Shown here: positions 36,516-45,023 of the stretch, in pieces | Layout: every line of letters begins with the position of its first letter | Numbering within the stretch: position 1 is the stretch's first letter | Source of the DNA: Oscillospiraceae bacterium | Lineage (GTDB): Bacteria; Bacillota; Clostridia; UBA1212 | Direction of reading: 5' to 3' | NCBI GenBank assembly: GCA_015069195.1 | Contig: SVJA01000011.1 | Coordinates: 1-63,696, forward strand | Length of the DNA stretch: 63,696 nucleotides | Translations under genes and position numbers: made by a program | Notes under the pieces: generated by a model | Databases searched by the model: none | What the model was told of the DNA's origin: nothing | Seen by the model: only the letters and a program-made list of their open reading frames with translations

Positions 36516-37658
36516 TTACTGATTTTGTAATTCAAAATTTTTTAGCGGTGCCGCATCGGCAACCGGATTTCCTACATAAAAAAGTTCCGTGAGCGCTTTC
36601 ATTCCAGTAACAACACTGAAATCTTTTATATAATTTCTCCGTACACTCAAAAGCTGAATATTTGGGTTAGACTTTAAACAACCGATATCTGTTATGTAAT
36701 TGTCATCAGCGTATAAACTTCTGAGTGAAGTCAATTTAGCAAGCGGATCAAGTGATGTAACCATGTTCATTGACACATTTATATAACTTAAATTTGAGAG
36801 TTTTTTTGTAAATGAGAGATCTTTTATACCATAACCCGTATAAAAATATGTCTCATCATCCATAACTTCGTAATAATTGCCGGAAGCATCTATATAAGCA
36901 AGTTTTGAACATTCCGCAACAGAACTTAAGTCGGTGAGCTTATTCTTTGAAACTATCAATGTCTCAAGATTTGTGATTTTTGAAAGAGATGTCACATCAG
37001 TCAATCCGTTGTTTGAAAGATCCAGAACTCTGAGCGACATTAAACCTTCGACGAACGTAATGTCCGAAATCTGGTTATCTTCCGCATACAACTCTTCCAA
37101 GAGCGGCAAAGACGAAAGCACATTTAAATTAAGACCGGCTGAATTACCGGAATAAAGCGTATTATAATTTTTCCCGATATTAAGCACTCTGAGCTTAAAA
37201 AGTTGACCAAGTGGTGTTATATCGTTTATTTTGTTGCCGTATAAGTCAAGTTCTTCAAGTGATGAAAAATATACAATGTCACTGATGTTGCGTATGCCTT
37301 TTACCCTTGCTTTTATAGTTTTTATCCCCGAAACATCACTTACAGTAATATCACCTATACTTTTTCCGATCATATCCCTGACGACACTTTCAAAGTACGG
37401 ATCGGTAAAATTTATAACAGGATCATACGGCTGTGAAGTGCTCAAGTCAGGATTAACTGTGGGTTTTACTATATTTTGTGAACTTTGCGGAGTAGAACTG
37501 TTACTGATCTCATCCACAAATCCCGGTGTTTTTATCGAAGGATTTTTGTCATATACACATCCGGAGAAAATAAACACCAATGCTGTTGCCCAAAGCAACA
37601 ACATCGTAAGCTTTGAAAGCCATATATGTTTTGTTTTTATATAACATTTTATCTGCAT
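36516..37658 (-). CDS. Leucine-rich-repeat lipoprotein, internalin-like
   Basis: 380 residues. A basic N-terminus and hydrophobic segment end in lipobox FSGC; a Ser/Pro/Thr-rich linker follows. From about residue 110 come repeats of the internalin type, e.g. SSLEELDLYGNKINDITPLG, LLEELYAEDNQISDITFV, NLETLIVSKNKLTDLSSV and LRSLYADDNYITDIG, giving eight to ten turns. Such proteins bind surface ligands or host glycans. It is 25 bases after an anchored protein gene and 32 before the GH106-like gene. Confidence 0.8.
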   Translation of the reverse strand: MQIKCYIKTKHIWLSKLTMLLLWATALVFIFSGCVYDKNPSIKTPGFVDEISNSSTPQSSQNIVKPTVNPDLSTSQPYDPVINFTDPYFESVVRDMIGKSIGDITVSDVSGIKTIKARVKGIRNISDIVYFSSLEELDLYGNKINDITPLGQLFKLRVLNIGKNYNTLYSGNSAGLNLNVLSSLPLLEELYAEDNQISDITFVEGLMSLRVLDLSNNGLTDVTSLSKITNLETLIVSKNKLTDLSSVAECSKLAYIDASGNYYEVMDDETYFYTGYGIKDLSFTKKLSNLSYINVSMNMVTSLDPLAKLTSLRSLYADDNYITDIGCLKSNPNIQLLSVRRNYIKDFSVVTGMKALTELFYVGNPVADAAPLKNFELQNQ

Positions 37659-37683
37659 CTGTTATATACTTCCCCGAAAAATT

Positions 37684-39222
37684 TTATCTTGCCGAAATTA
37701 CTGTAACGGCATTTATGTTAGTATTCTGAGCAACTTCAGATACATTTCCGTCACTCCACACAAACATCTTACCTTCTTTTGAATAAATAATATTATTAAA
37801 TTCTTTGTCAAAATATATATTCTTATCAATACCGTCAGCAATTCTGGTCAAACGACCGTCAACGGAATAATCCAATGAAAACTTTCCCTGACCGTTCTCT
37901 CTTGTAAGCAGATATCTATTGGTAAGCTTACCGTAATATCTTATCTCATTTACGGAAAATTTCTCTATGGAATTTGTATCAAGAATCAAATATTGAAAAT
38001 CTCCGTCAAGGTTATGATACCCGACAAACGATTTTCCCGCATAATCAAAAAGAACACCGCTACCCTCTGATACATCAGTGACTTTGTAACCCTTGTCAAA
38101 AACATTCACACGACGAAGGAAGCCTTCTGCGGACTGAATATACAAAAATGTGGAACTTTCATTAAAGAAAAACGTGCTGTTACCCATGCATGTTATAATC
38201 TTTGACGGTTTTCCGCTTTTTTGACATTTGTACAGCGAAACAAAACCATTAGGTTCGTCTTTTGTATATAAAATAAACTTTTCGTTGTCACTAAAATGAA
38301 TTATGGACCTGACATTTTTATCAACCACTTTTGTCTCTTTTTTTGTAAAGTACGTGAGTGTACCGCTACTGCCGTCCGATGAAATGTCTGTCATAAGGTA
38401 CATAAATGACACACTGTCAGAATAAAATTCGGTTTTTGTGCACGGTTCCGTAATAACGGGCAATATATTTTGTACAACAACTTTTGCATTATCAAATATT
38501 TTTACAACTTTTCCATTTACTTCGGTCACATACATCTTGTTTTCTTTGTAATACGAAATAAACTCGTCATTATCAGATATATGAAATGCTTTGGACGCAT
38601 CTATACTGTCTGCAATTTTTTTTAGATTACCCTTCAGATCAGAGCAAACCAATGTCGCAGTATTCTTTTCAAAATTATAATTATCTAAAAAAAGGAAATA
38701 CTCGTTACCGAGCTTATAAAATGTATCCGTACCTAAATTCTGTAATGATGTTTTATTTAACTTAAGACTGCCCTTATTTTTGTATGAATACAAATACAAA
38801 TCATTGGCATTATTTGTACAAAGGATTGAAGTCCTCTCGCGAAATAATTTGAATTTTGCAACACCGTCGGAAAGAGCAATTCTTCTGTTCGTGTCGATAT
38901 CATATTCGTAAAGTTTTCCGTCGCGGAGATAGTAAATATGGTTGAACTTCACATCATGGATACACGATGTAACGGTATCATCAACAACCGTACTGTTTTG
39001 ATTTTCGTCAAGCACATAAAGGGAATTATCCGCAGTATATACAAAAGGATACATAACGCTGCGCGCAGTGCCGTTGTCGGTGTTCAGCCATGTATCTTTC
39101 AGACGGCTCGGGATAAGACTAACCACAGCGAGTATAACACACGAAACAACGAGTATCACAAGCATCAATATCAAATTTTTCTTACTGTTCTTTTTAACGA
39201 AATAATAGCTTTTTTTTGCCAT
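37684..39222 (-). CDS. Membrane-anchored extracellular protein, beta-propeller-like, unknown
   Basis: 512 residues with a single N-terminal membrane segment (about 16-36, LILMLVILVVSCVILAVVSL) and a large extracytoplasmic part. Short repeats such as NSLYVLDENQN, GKLYEYDIDTN, NDLYLYSYKNKG and GKMFVWSDGNVSEV have the pattern of propeller blades (DUF5050-like). No catalytic motif is seen. CGGAG precedes the ATG. First gene of a leftward run that leads into the LRR lipoprotein and GH106-like genes; a surface-sensing role is inference. Confidence 0.65.
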   Translation of the reverse strand: MAKKSYYFVKKNSKKNLILMLVILVVSCVILAVVSLIPSRLKDTWLNTDNGTARSVMYPFVYTADNSLYVLDENQNSTVVDDTVTSCIHDVKFNHIYYLRDGKLYEYDIDTNRRIALSDGVAKFKLFRERTSILCTNNANDLYLYSYKNKGSLKLNKTSLQNLGTDTFYKLGNEYFLFLDNYNFEKNTATLVCSDLKGNLKKIADSIDASKAFHISDNDEFISYYKENKMYVTEVNGKVVKIFDNAKVVVQNILPVITEPCTKTEFYSDSVSFMYLMTDISSDGSSGTLTYFTKKETKVVDKNVRSIIHFSDNEKFILYTKDEPNGFVSLYKCQKSGKPSKIITCMGNSTFFFNESSTFLYIQSAEGFLRRVNVFDKGYKVTDVSEGSGVLFDYAGKSFVGYHNLDGDFQYLILDTNSIEKFSVNEIRYYGKLTNRYLLTRENGQGKFSLDYSVDGRLTRIADGIDKNIYFDKEFNNIIYSKEGKMFVWSDGNVSEVAQNTNINAVTVISAR

Positions 39223-39310
39223 AATAACTCCGATTACCCTTGAATAATGCTCGAATATAGTTTATCATTTCGATTATACAATATTACATCGAGGTAAACA
39301 ATAAAAATAT

Positions 39311-39607
39311 ATGAGCGCAAACAAAGTTATTTATTATATTCTTATAATTTTACGTTACGCTTTGCTGATAACAGGAATCGTTCTTATGTTGTCAGCGGCG
39401 TTGTTTGCCGTGTTCTGTTTTTTTGTCCCCAGAAACTACGACTGGTACCTGCTGGTTACATCAAACATTTTTTTGAAAGAGCTCTATCTCGGTGATTTCC
39501 GCGATTTCCTCAAGTTCGATGCGATAGTATTTTTCTCAGGTCTTTTTTCGTATTTCCTCTCAGTCATATTATCAAGACTCTCCTTTTCTTACAGGTCTGA
39601 ACGTTGA
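39311..39607 (+). CDS. Small two- or three-helix membrane protein
   Basis: 98 residues with hydrophobic segments at about 6-37 ([16 protein letters not shown] then [16 protein letters not shown]) and 70-88. The two genes overlap tail to tail: its last 36 bases lie in the end of metA on the other strand. There is only a weak GAGG far upstream, so start and expression are uncertain. No family recognised. Confidence 0.5.
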   Translation: MSANKVIYYILIILRYALLITGIVLMLSAALFAVFCFFVPRNYDWYLLVTSNIFLKELYLGDFRDFLKFDAIVFFSGLFSYFLSVILSRLSFSYRSER

Positions 39608-40522
39608 GTCTATATCCTCTATATCATACGGTGTAGCCTGATATACATAGTAATTCAGCCAATTCTCGAACAACAGATAAGCATGGCTTCTCCACTGCTG
39701 ATACGGAGTATTTTCCGGATTATCACCCGGGAAATAATTGTATGGAATGTCCGGATCAAGTCCTTTAAGAACATCTCTTTCGTACTCAAGTTTCAGTGTG
39801 TCTCTGTCATACTCTAAGTGACCGGTTATAAATATCTGTCGTCTGTTGTGCGACGCGCAAATTGCCATACCGGCATCATCGGATACTGCAAGAATATCAA
39901 GATCAATATTATTCTTTATTTCGGTCAAATCGTTTGTTGTGTAGCGTGAATGCGGAATATAGAATACATCATCAAATCCGCGAAGAAGTCTTACTGATTT
40001 TTTACACGGCTTATGCTTATAAACACCACAAAGCTTCTTAGGTAACTTCTTCTTATCAATTCCGTAATGATAATAAAGTCCGGCTTGTGCGCCCCAACAA
40101 ATATGAAGTGTAGTAGTTACATTATTTTTTGACCACTCCATAACCTCACAAAGCTCGTCCCAATACTCTACTTTCTTAAAATCTATAAGCTCAACAGGCG
40201 CACCTGTTATGATAAAACCGTCAAATTTTTTATGTTTTATCTCATCAAATGTTCTGTAAAATTCCGCCATATGACTTTGTGGCGTATTTTTAGAAACATA
40301 TGTGGCGGGATGAAGAAACGTTATCTCAATTTGGAGCGGTGTGTTACTTAAAAGTCTGAGAAGCTGTGTCTCCGTAACTATCTTCGTAGGCATAAGATTA
40401 AGTATCAAAATCCTAAGAGGTCTGATGTCCTGATGAAACGCCATTTTTTCGTTCATAACAAATATATTTTCTTTTCTGAGTATGTCTGTAGCAGGTAAAT
40501 TATTCGGAATTTTTATCGGCAT
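39572..40522 (-). CDS. metA: Homoserine O-acetyltransferase, MetA family
   Basis: 316 residues. The catalytic cysteine is C142 in HICWGAQAG, with H235 and E237 in GHLEYDR, numbering identical to characterised members. Residue 111 is glutamate (TGAPVEL); in the family Glu111 goes with acetyl-CoA and Gly111 with succinyl-CoA, so this should be an acetyltransferase. It commits homoserine, made by Hom in this window, to methionine. GAAAGG precedes the ATG. No SAM riboswitch is seen in the short upstream gap. Confidence 0.92.
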   Translation of the reverse strand: MPIKIPNNLPATDILRKENIFVMNEKMAFHQDIRPLRILILNLMPTKIVTETQLLRLLSNTPLQIEITFLHPATYVSKNTPQSHMAEFYRTFDEIKHKKFDGFIITGAPVELIDFKKVEYWDELCEVMEWSKNNVTTTLHICWGAQAGLYYHYGIDKKKLPKKLCGVYKHKPCKKSVRLLRGFDDVFYIPHSRYTTNDLTEIKNNIDLDILAVSDDAGMAICASHNRRQIFITGHLEYDRDTLKLEYERDVLKGLDPDIPYNYFPGDNPENTPYQQWRSHAYLLFENWLNYYVYQATPYDIEDIDSTFRPVRKGES

Positions 40523-40616
40523 AAAATCTTAACCTTTCAAATTTATAATCATCCGTATTTTAACACGAAGGTGATAATTTGTCCATTGAAGTAATATACT
40601 TATAAAAAAATTTCCG

Positions 40617-41572
40617 GTGAAAAAATTGCTTTTTGTAATCCTTTGTATATCACTAATTTTTGTTTTTATAATTTACTCAACAAGTTGTATACCTGCTGCT
40701 GCAGATGCACTTTTTAATTGTTTCAAATCTGTCTTTCCTGCAATCTTCCCTTTTTTGGTTTTGACGGAAATGCTTAACCGAACAAATCTTTTTTCAAGCA
40801 TCGGGAACAAGACAGAAAAAATCGCAAGAATCATATTCAAGACTTCGGGTAATGCTCTGTCTGTCATATGTATCGGATTCCTCTGCGGTTTTCCCGGTGC
40901 CGCTAAAGTACAGCTGATTTTTACAATAACGGTAGAATTTCATATTCAGATGCCGTAAGACTTTCAACATTCACAAACAATCCCGGACCGCTTTTTATGG
41001 TCGGTACTGTCGGAGTTGTTTTTTTAGACTCTGCCCTTCTCGGTTTTCAACTTTTTGCAGTTCAAATTTTATCTTCATTTATTACAGGAATAATTTTAAG
41101 TCACATTATAAATATCGAAAGCACACCTCCAGTCAATAAAAAGAACAATAAAATCCTTCCGCAAAGCTCGCTGGGTATTTTCACCGAATCCATAAACACT
41201 GCAGTGCTTACAATGCTCCCTATAATCGGAACAATTGTGTTTTTTGCATTTTTTTCCGAGGCAATTATCAGTTCAAATATCATAGCATCGATCGTGAGCC
41301 TTATTTTTCCGCCCAACAGCGCTTTTCTTACAAATTGTATCATACGATGTGTTTTCGAGCTTACAGGCGGTTTAACGGCCGTTATACCGCTTTTAAAAGG
41401 CTCTTGCTTCTTGCTGCCTGGAGTATCCTTGATCTGCAGTTGGTCGGGAATTGCTATTCATATTCAAGTAACCAATTTTTATATAAAAGAAAACTTACCG
41501 GTGAAATTCTATTTTATCGGTAAGTTAATCCAATCTACACTAAGCACCGTTTTGACGGTGCTTATACTTTAA
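40617..41572 (+). pseudogene. ylbJ: YlbJ-like sporulation membrane protein with one frameshift
   Basis: The first frame (40617-40958) gives the N-terminal helices, FPAIFPFLVLTEML and GFLCGFPGAAK, then nonsense. Shifting back one base at 40905-40912 gives ADFYNNGRISYSDAVRLSTF then TNNPGPLFMVGTVGVVFLD, and the frame continues to 41572 with nucleoside-gate-like helices. A single missing base, for example a G after GTA, would restore a ~320-residue YlbJ, a protein needed for spore coat/cortex formation. It starts at GTG without a clear ribosome site. Real decay of a sporulation gene and a sequence error are both possible. Confidence 0.8.
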
Positions 41573-41603
41573 AAGCCCGTCGCTAAAATCGCAACGGGCT
41601 TTT
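41571..41603. terminator. Bidirectional terminator
   Basis: AAAAGCCCGT and ACGGGCTTTT are perfect arms with a 13-base loop, between the ends of ylbJ and the leftward binding-protein gene. A second hairpin (AAGCACCGT / ACGGTGCTT) lies just before in the ylbJ tail. Confidence 0.85.
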
Positions 41604-41613
41604 AATCAACAAA

Positions 41614-43116
41614 TTACCACTTTTTATTTGCATTATCCTGAGCCTTTTGGAGTGAATCTTCAAAAGGCACCTTATTTTTAATATAATCATCAAGCAATTT
41701 TTGAACATTTATCTCTGCAGCAGCATCGATTGACATAAAAGACGTCAATGTTGCCGGGAAATCAGCAATATTAGATGTAGCACCTTCTTCGGAATTGATA
41801 AGCACTATACGATCCGCATAGTGTGTGAATACTGAAGAGTTTTTACCGCTTACAGGATAATCACGCCAAAATCGTTTTGCTGCAATAGCTTTGTTCGCAG
41901 GAACTGTTTCGCCGTTTCCGACATAGCCTTCTGCACCGTTATCTACCAAACCGTACAAAGCAAGCTGTGCACACATATCGTAATGCTCCTGTGTATGTTC
42001 GTCATCATCGTGAACATATACTGCAAGACCATATGTTTTAGCACCGATGCTCTGGTTATAAGTCTGTATTTCACGAACAGTACCTACCGGCTCTGTAGGA
42101 GTCTGGGTTTCTTCGGTAACAACCTCAGTAACCTTTTCACCTTCCCATCTCGGGAAATGCATATAATCCCAATCAAAGTCGCACTTGTCGGAAGTAAGGT
42201 ACTCATTCCACTGAACAAGGTTTGTATGATCAGCTACGATGAAAGCATATTTAGAGAGATCTTCTGCTTTTATAGAATCAGCAGTATCCTTAAGGACAAG
42301 TCCTGAAGAAACAATCTCATTTGCAAGATACTCAAAACCGCTGATTACATCAGGATGCGTAAGATTTAATCCTTTTGTATCTGTGTTTCCGATATTGTCG
42401 TAAATATCAGAACCGAAACTTCTGGCAAAAGCACCCCAAACATCATAATCGGTATAATCCATAACGATAGGAGTTTTTATGCCGGCTTTTTCTTTTATAG
42501 CGGTAGCATCTGCTTTAAGCTCTGTCCATGTCCAGTTGTCACCCGGAACTGCAAGACCAGCTTTTTCGAGCAACGAGTAGTTTACAAAAACAAAGTTATG
42601 ATAATACTCTGTAGCACCCATATACATTTTTCCGTTGTAAATAGATGCTTCATATGCTGCTTCAAAAAGTTCTTCGGCGGGATTTATAGTTTCGTATGTA
42701 TCAAAATCCATATAGTTCTTTACATATGGGGAAAGATCAAGAATTTTGCCCTGAGCTGCATATTTTGCCATTCTCTCAGCATCAATGAGGAATACATCAC
42801 CGATGAGACCATCTTCGATTCTGCTGTCAAGCTCAGCAAAATATGAATCCATAAAGTCATCATGAATAACATTTACTTCAACATTGTTATACTGTGAGTT
42901 GAATGCACTGATATAATCCTCGATGTGAGAATCATTTGCATCTGTAATATAACCTGAGAATGTAATCTGACCGACAAGATTTTCCGGCTCCGGCTTTGCC
43001 GAAGGCTTTATGCTGTCCTTGTCTTTGTCGGAATCGGAAGAACATCCGGCGAGCATTGTCATTGCGAGAAGCAATGACAATACAGCTGTGAAAATTTTAT
43101 AAATTCTTTTTTTCAT
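41614..43116 (-). CDS. Sugar ABC transporter solute-binding lipoprotein
   Basis: 500 residues, family 1 extracellular solute-binding protein. The signal ends in lipobox LAGC, followed by an Asp/Lys/Pro-rich linker. ITFSGYITDANDSHIEDYISAFN begins the first lobe; VFLIDAERMAKYAAQGKILDL and FVNYSLLEKAGLAVPGDNWT are typical ligand-cleft and hinge segments. It is the last gene of the eight-gene operon, 18 bases after its permease pair. Ligand unknown; likely an oligosaccharide. Confidence 0.9.
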   Translation of the reverse strand: MKKRIYKIFTAVLSLLLAMTMLAGCSSDSDKDKDSIKPSAKPEPENLVGQITFSGYITDANDSHIEDYISAFNSQYNNVEVNVIHDDFMDSYFAELDSRIEDGLIGDVFLIDAERMAKYAAQGKILDLSPYVKNYMDFDTYETINPAEELFEAAYEASIYNGKMYMGATEYYHNFVFVNYSLLEKAGLAVPGDNWTWTELKADATAIKEKAGIKTPIVMDYTDYDVWGAFARSFGSDIYDNIGNTDTKGLNLTHPDVISGFEYLANEIVSSGLVLKDTADSIKAEDLSKYAFIVADHTNLVQWNEYLTSDKCDFDWDYMHFPRWEGEKVTEVVTEETQTPTEPVGTVREIQTYNQSIGAKTYGLAVYVHDDDEHTQEHYDMCAQLALYGLVDNGAEGYVGNGETVPANKAIAAKRFWRDYPVSGKNSSVFTHYADRIVLINSEEGATSNIADFPATLTSFMSIDAAAEINVQKLLDDYIKNKVPFEDSLQKAQDNANKKW

Positions 43117-43134
43117 AATTCTACCTATCCTCCG

Positions 43135-44139
43135 TTACTCTATGATACCCATACGCTCAATACCCTGAGTCAATTGTTTCTGACCGAAGATATAAACGAG
43201 AAGGACAGGTATCATTACCATAAGACATCCGGCAAAAAGCATCGGCTCTGACATAGCTTTTTCAAAAATCGTAGCACTCGAGTCACCTGCAGTAACATAT
43301 TCAGAATAAAATGTTCTGATTTTTTCAAGCTTCGGTTGCAATGTCATAATGTCTTCTTTGAACATATAAGTCGGTGTTTCGTAATTGTCGTTCCAGTGCC
43401 ATACAAATGAGAAGATACATACGATTGCTATAGCAGATTTTACCAAAGGTAACATAATCTGAATGAACAATCTTATAGGACCCGCTCCGTCGATACGAGC
43501 CGCATCGTCAAGTACATCAGGAACTCGCTGGAAGAAGTACATATAAATGAGTACAAACAGTGCACCTCTGTAACCGAGACCGAATATACACGGCAATACT
43601 ATCGGAGCCCAAGTATTTATCATACCGAGAGTTGACCACATACCGTAAGAAGAAAGGATAGTAGTCTGCGGCGGTATAAGAAGAACCAAAACTACGAAAA
43701 AGAATATAAGATTTCTTCCTTTGAATTTAAATCTACCGATTGCATATCCGATTATTGCGCATGACAATGTCTGGAATATTGCACTGAGGATAGATGTTCC
43801 GGCCGACTGAATAAATGAATTTATATAGTTAAGACCTACAAACGCTTTTGAGAAGTTAGACCACTCTATTGTAGTAGGAATCCATTCAACCGTAGGATCA
43901 AGATAATCATTTGATGTCATAAATGCCGTTGAGAATATGTAAAGGAACGGCAAAATGAACAAATAAGCCATCTCTATCAACACGAAGTACAAGAATATTC
44001 TGGATATTACAAAGCTGATTTTTTTCTTTGCTCTGTAACCGAGATTCTCATATTTTTCGATGAGTCCTTTTATTGAAAATTTTGAAGTTTTCTTTTCTGT
44101 AGTTTCAACATTTTCTACTGTAGCTGTCATTTCACTCAT
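43135..44139 (-). CDS. Carbohydrate ABC transporter permease (MalG type)
   Basis: 334 residues with six membrane helices after a ~45-residue cytosolic N-terminus. The coupling loop DDAARIDGAGPIRLF fits the EAA motif contacting the ATPase. The ATG at 44139 overlaps the stop of the upstream permease (ATGA) and has AAGGAGG eight bases before it. Confidence 0.92.
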   Translation of the reverse strand: MSEMTATVENVETTEKKTSKFSIKGLIEKYENLGYRAKKKISFVISRIFLYFVLIEMAYLFILPFLYIFSTAFMTSNDYLDPTVEWIPTTIEWSNFSKAFVGLNYINSFIQSAGTSILSAIFQTLSCAIIGYAIGRFKFKGRNLIFFFVVLVLLIPPQTTILSSYGMWSTLGMINTWAPIVLPCIFGLGYRGALFVLIYMYFFQRVPDVLDDAARIDGAGPIRLFIQIMLPLVKSAIAIVCIFSFVWHWNDNYETPTYMFKEDIMTLQPKLEKIRTFYSEYVTAGDSSATIFEKAMSEPMLFAGCLMVMIPVLLVYIFGQKQLTQGIERMGIIE

Positions 44140-45008
44140 CGTAACCACCTCCTTGTAAGAAGTACGAATACAAGAATTACAACAAGAGTCATAAGCATGT
44201 AAATCCAGCTAAGCGCGGAAGCCATACCGTATTTAGTGCCCTCTTGTGTCAATGCATTGAGAATCTTCATGACAGGATTCTGACTGTCAACGAACGAGTC
44301 AACCAAAGCGTAGATACAGTTAAGTATTACGAAAGGTGAAATGTACGGAAGAGTTACATGCCAGAAGGTCTCCCAAGCAGAAGCACCATCAAGTTCTACA
44401 ACCTCGTAGAGGATAGCAGGTACACTCTGAAGTGCAGCAAGGAAAATCAATATCTCTACACTGCTCGCCCACATCGTAGTTCCGATTGTGGACATTACCT
44501 CACCCGACAGGAAACTTCCGTATTCGGATGTTGTAACAAGTGTACTGAACACACTGAGTGTTCCGACACCGTCTGCCATAAGGTAAGTCATAATAACTCC
44601 GGCAAGAATAACAGGAATAAAGAATATTACACGGAATATAGTTCTTCCGGGGAATTCCTGTTTAAGAAGCACGGCCACAAAGAGCGCAAATGCAACTATA
44701 ATCGGAACCTTTATCAAAGATGTACCGAATGATGAGAACACAACCTCGCCGTAATCAGGATCCTGAATAACATCTACGTAGTTTTCAAAACCGACAGGTT
44801 TATTAAAACTATAGAGGTCTGTCAATACAGGCTCATAAAAACTTACACTTATCGAAAGAACAAGAGGAATGCACACAAAGCAAACGAAACCTATAAGCCA
44901 CGGTATTGAAAACATCAAACCTTCCATATTACGTCTTCTCTCGAATGACATAAAAGGAATCTTGGCAGAATGTGCAAGTTTCTTTTTTTGTTTAACTGTT
45001 TTAGCCAA
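44136..45008 (-). CDS. Sugar ABC transporter permease (MalF type)
   Basis: 290 residues, six membrane helices, EAA-type loop VVELDGASAWETFWHVTLP. It begins with TTG, eight bases after AGGAGG; no better start is present. Partner of the permease just downstream and of the binding protein at the operon end. Confidence 0.92.
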   Translation of the reverse strand: MAKTVKQKKKLAHSAKIPFMSFERRRNMEGLMFSIPWLIGFVCFVCIPLVLSISVSFYEPVLTDLYSFNKPVGFENYVDVIQDPDYGEVVFSSFGTSLIKVPIIVAFALFVAVLLKQEFPGRTIFRVIFFIPVILAGVIMTYLMADGVGTLSVFSTLVTTSEYGSFLSGEVMSTIGTTMWASSVEILIFLAALQSVPAILYEVVELDGASAWETFWHVTLPYISPFVILNCIYALVDSFVDSQNPVMKILNALTQEGTKYGMASALSWIYMLMTLVVILVFVLLTRRWLR

Positions 45009-45023
45009 TCAAATTACCTCCTC

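Noticed and set aside
39059-39310. Strong promoter between the anchored-protein gene and the small membrane protein
   Set aside because: AT-rich with several TATA-like strings but no convincing -35/-10 pair on either strand.
40523-40616. SAM riboswitch before metA
   Set aside because: The upstream gap is under 100 bases and shows no SAM-I type conserved elements or terminator.
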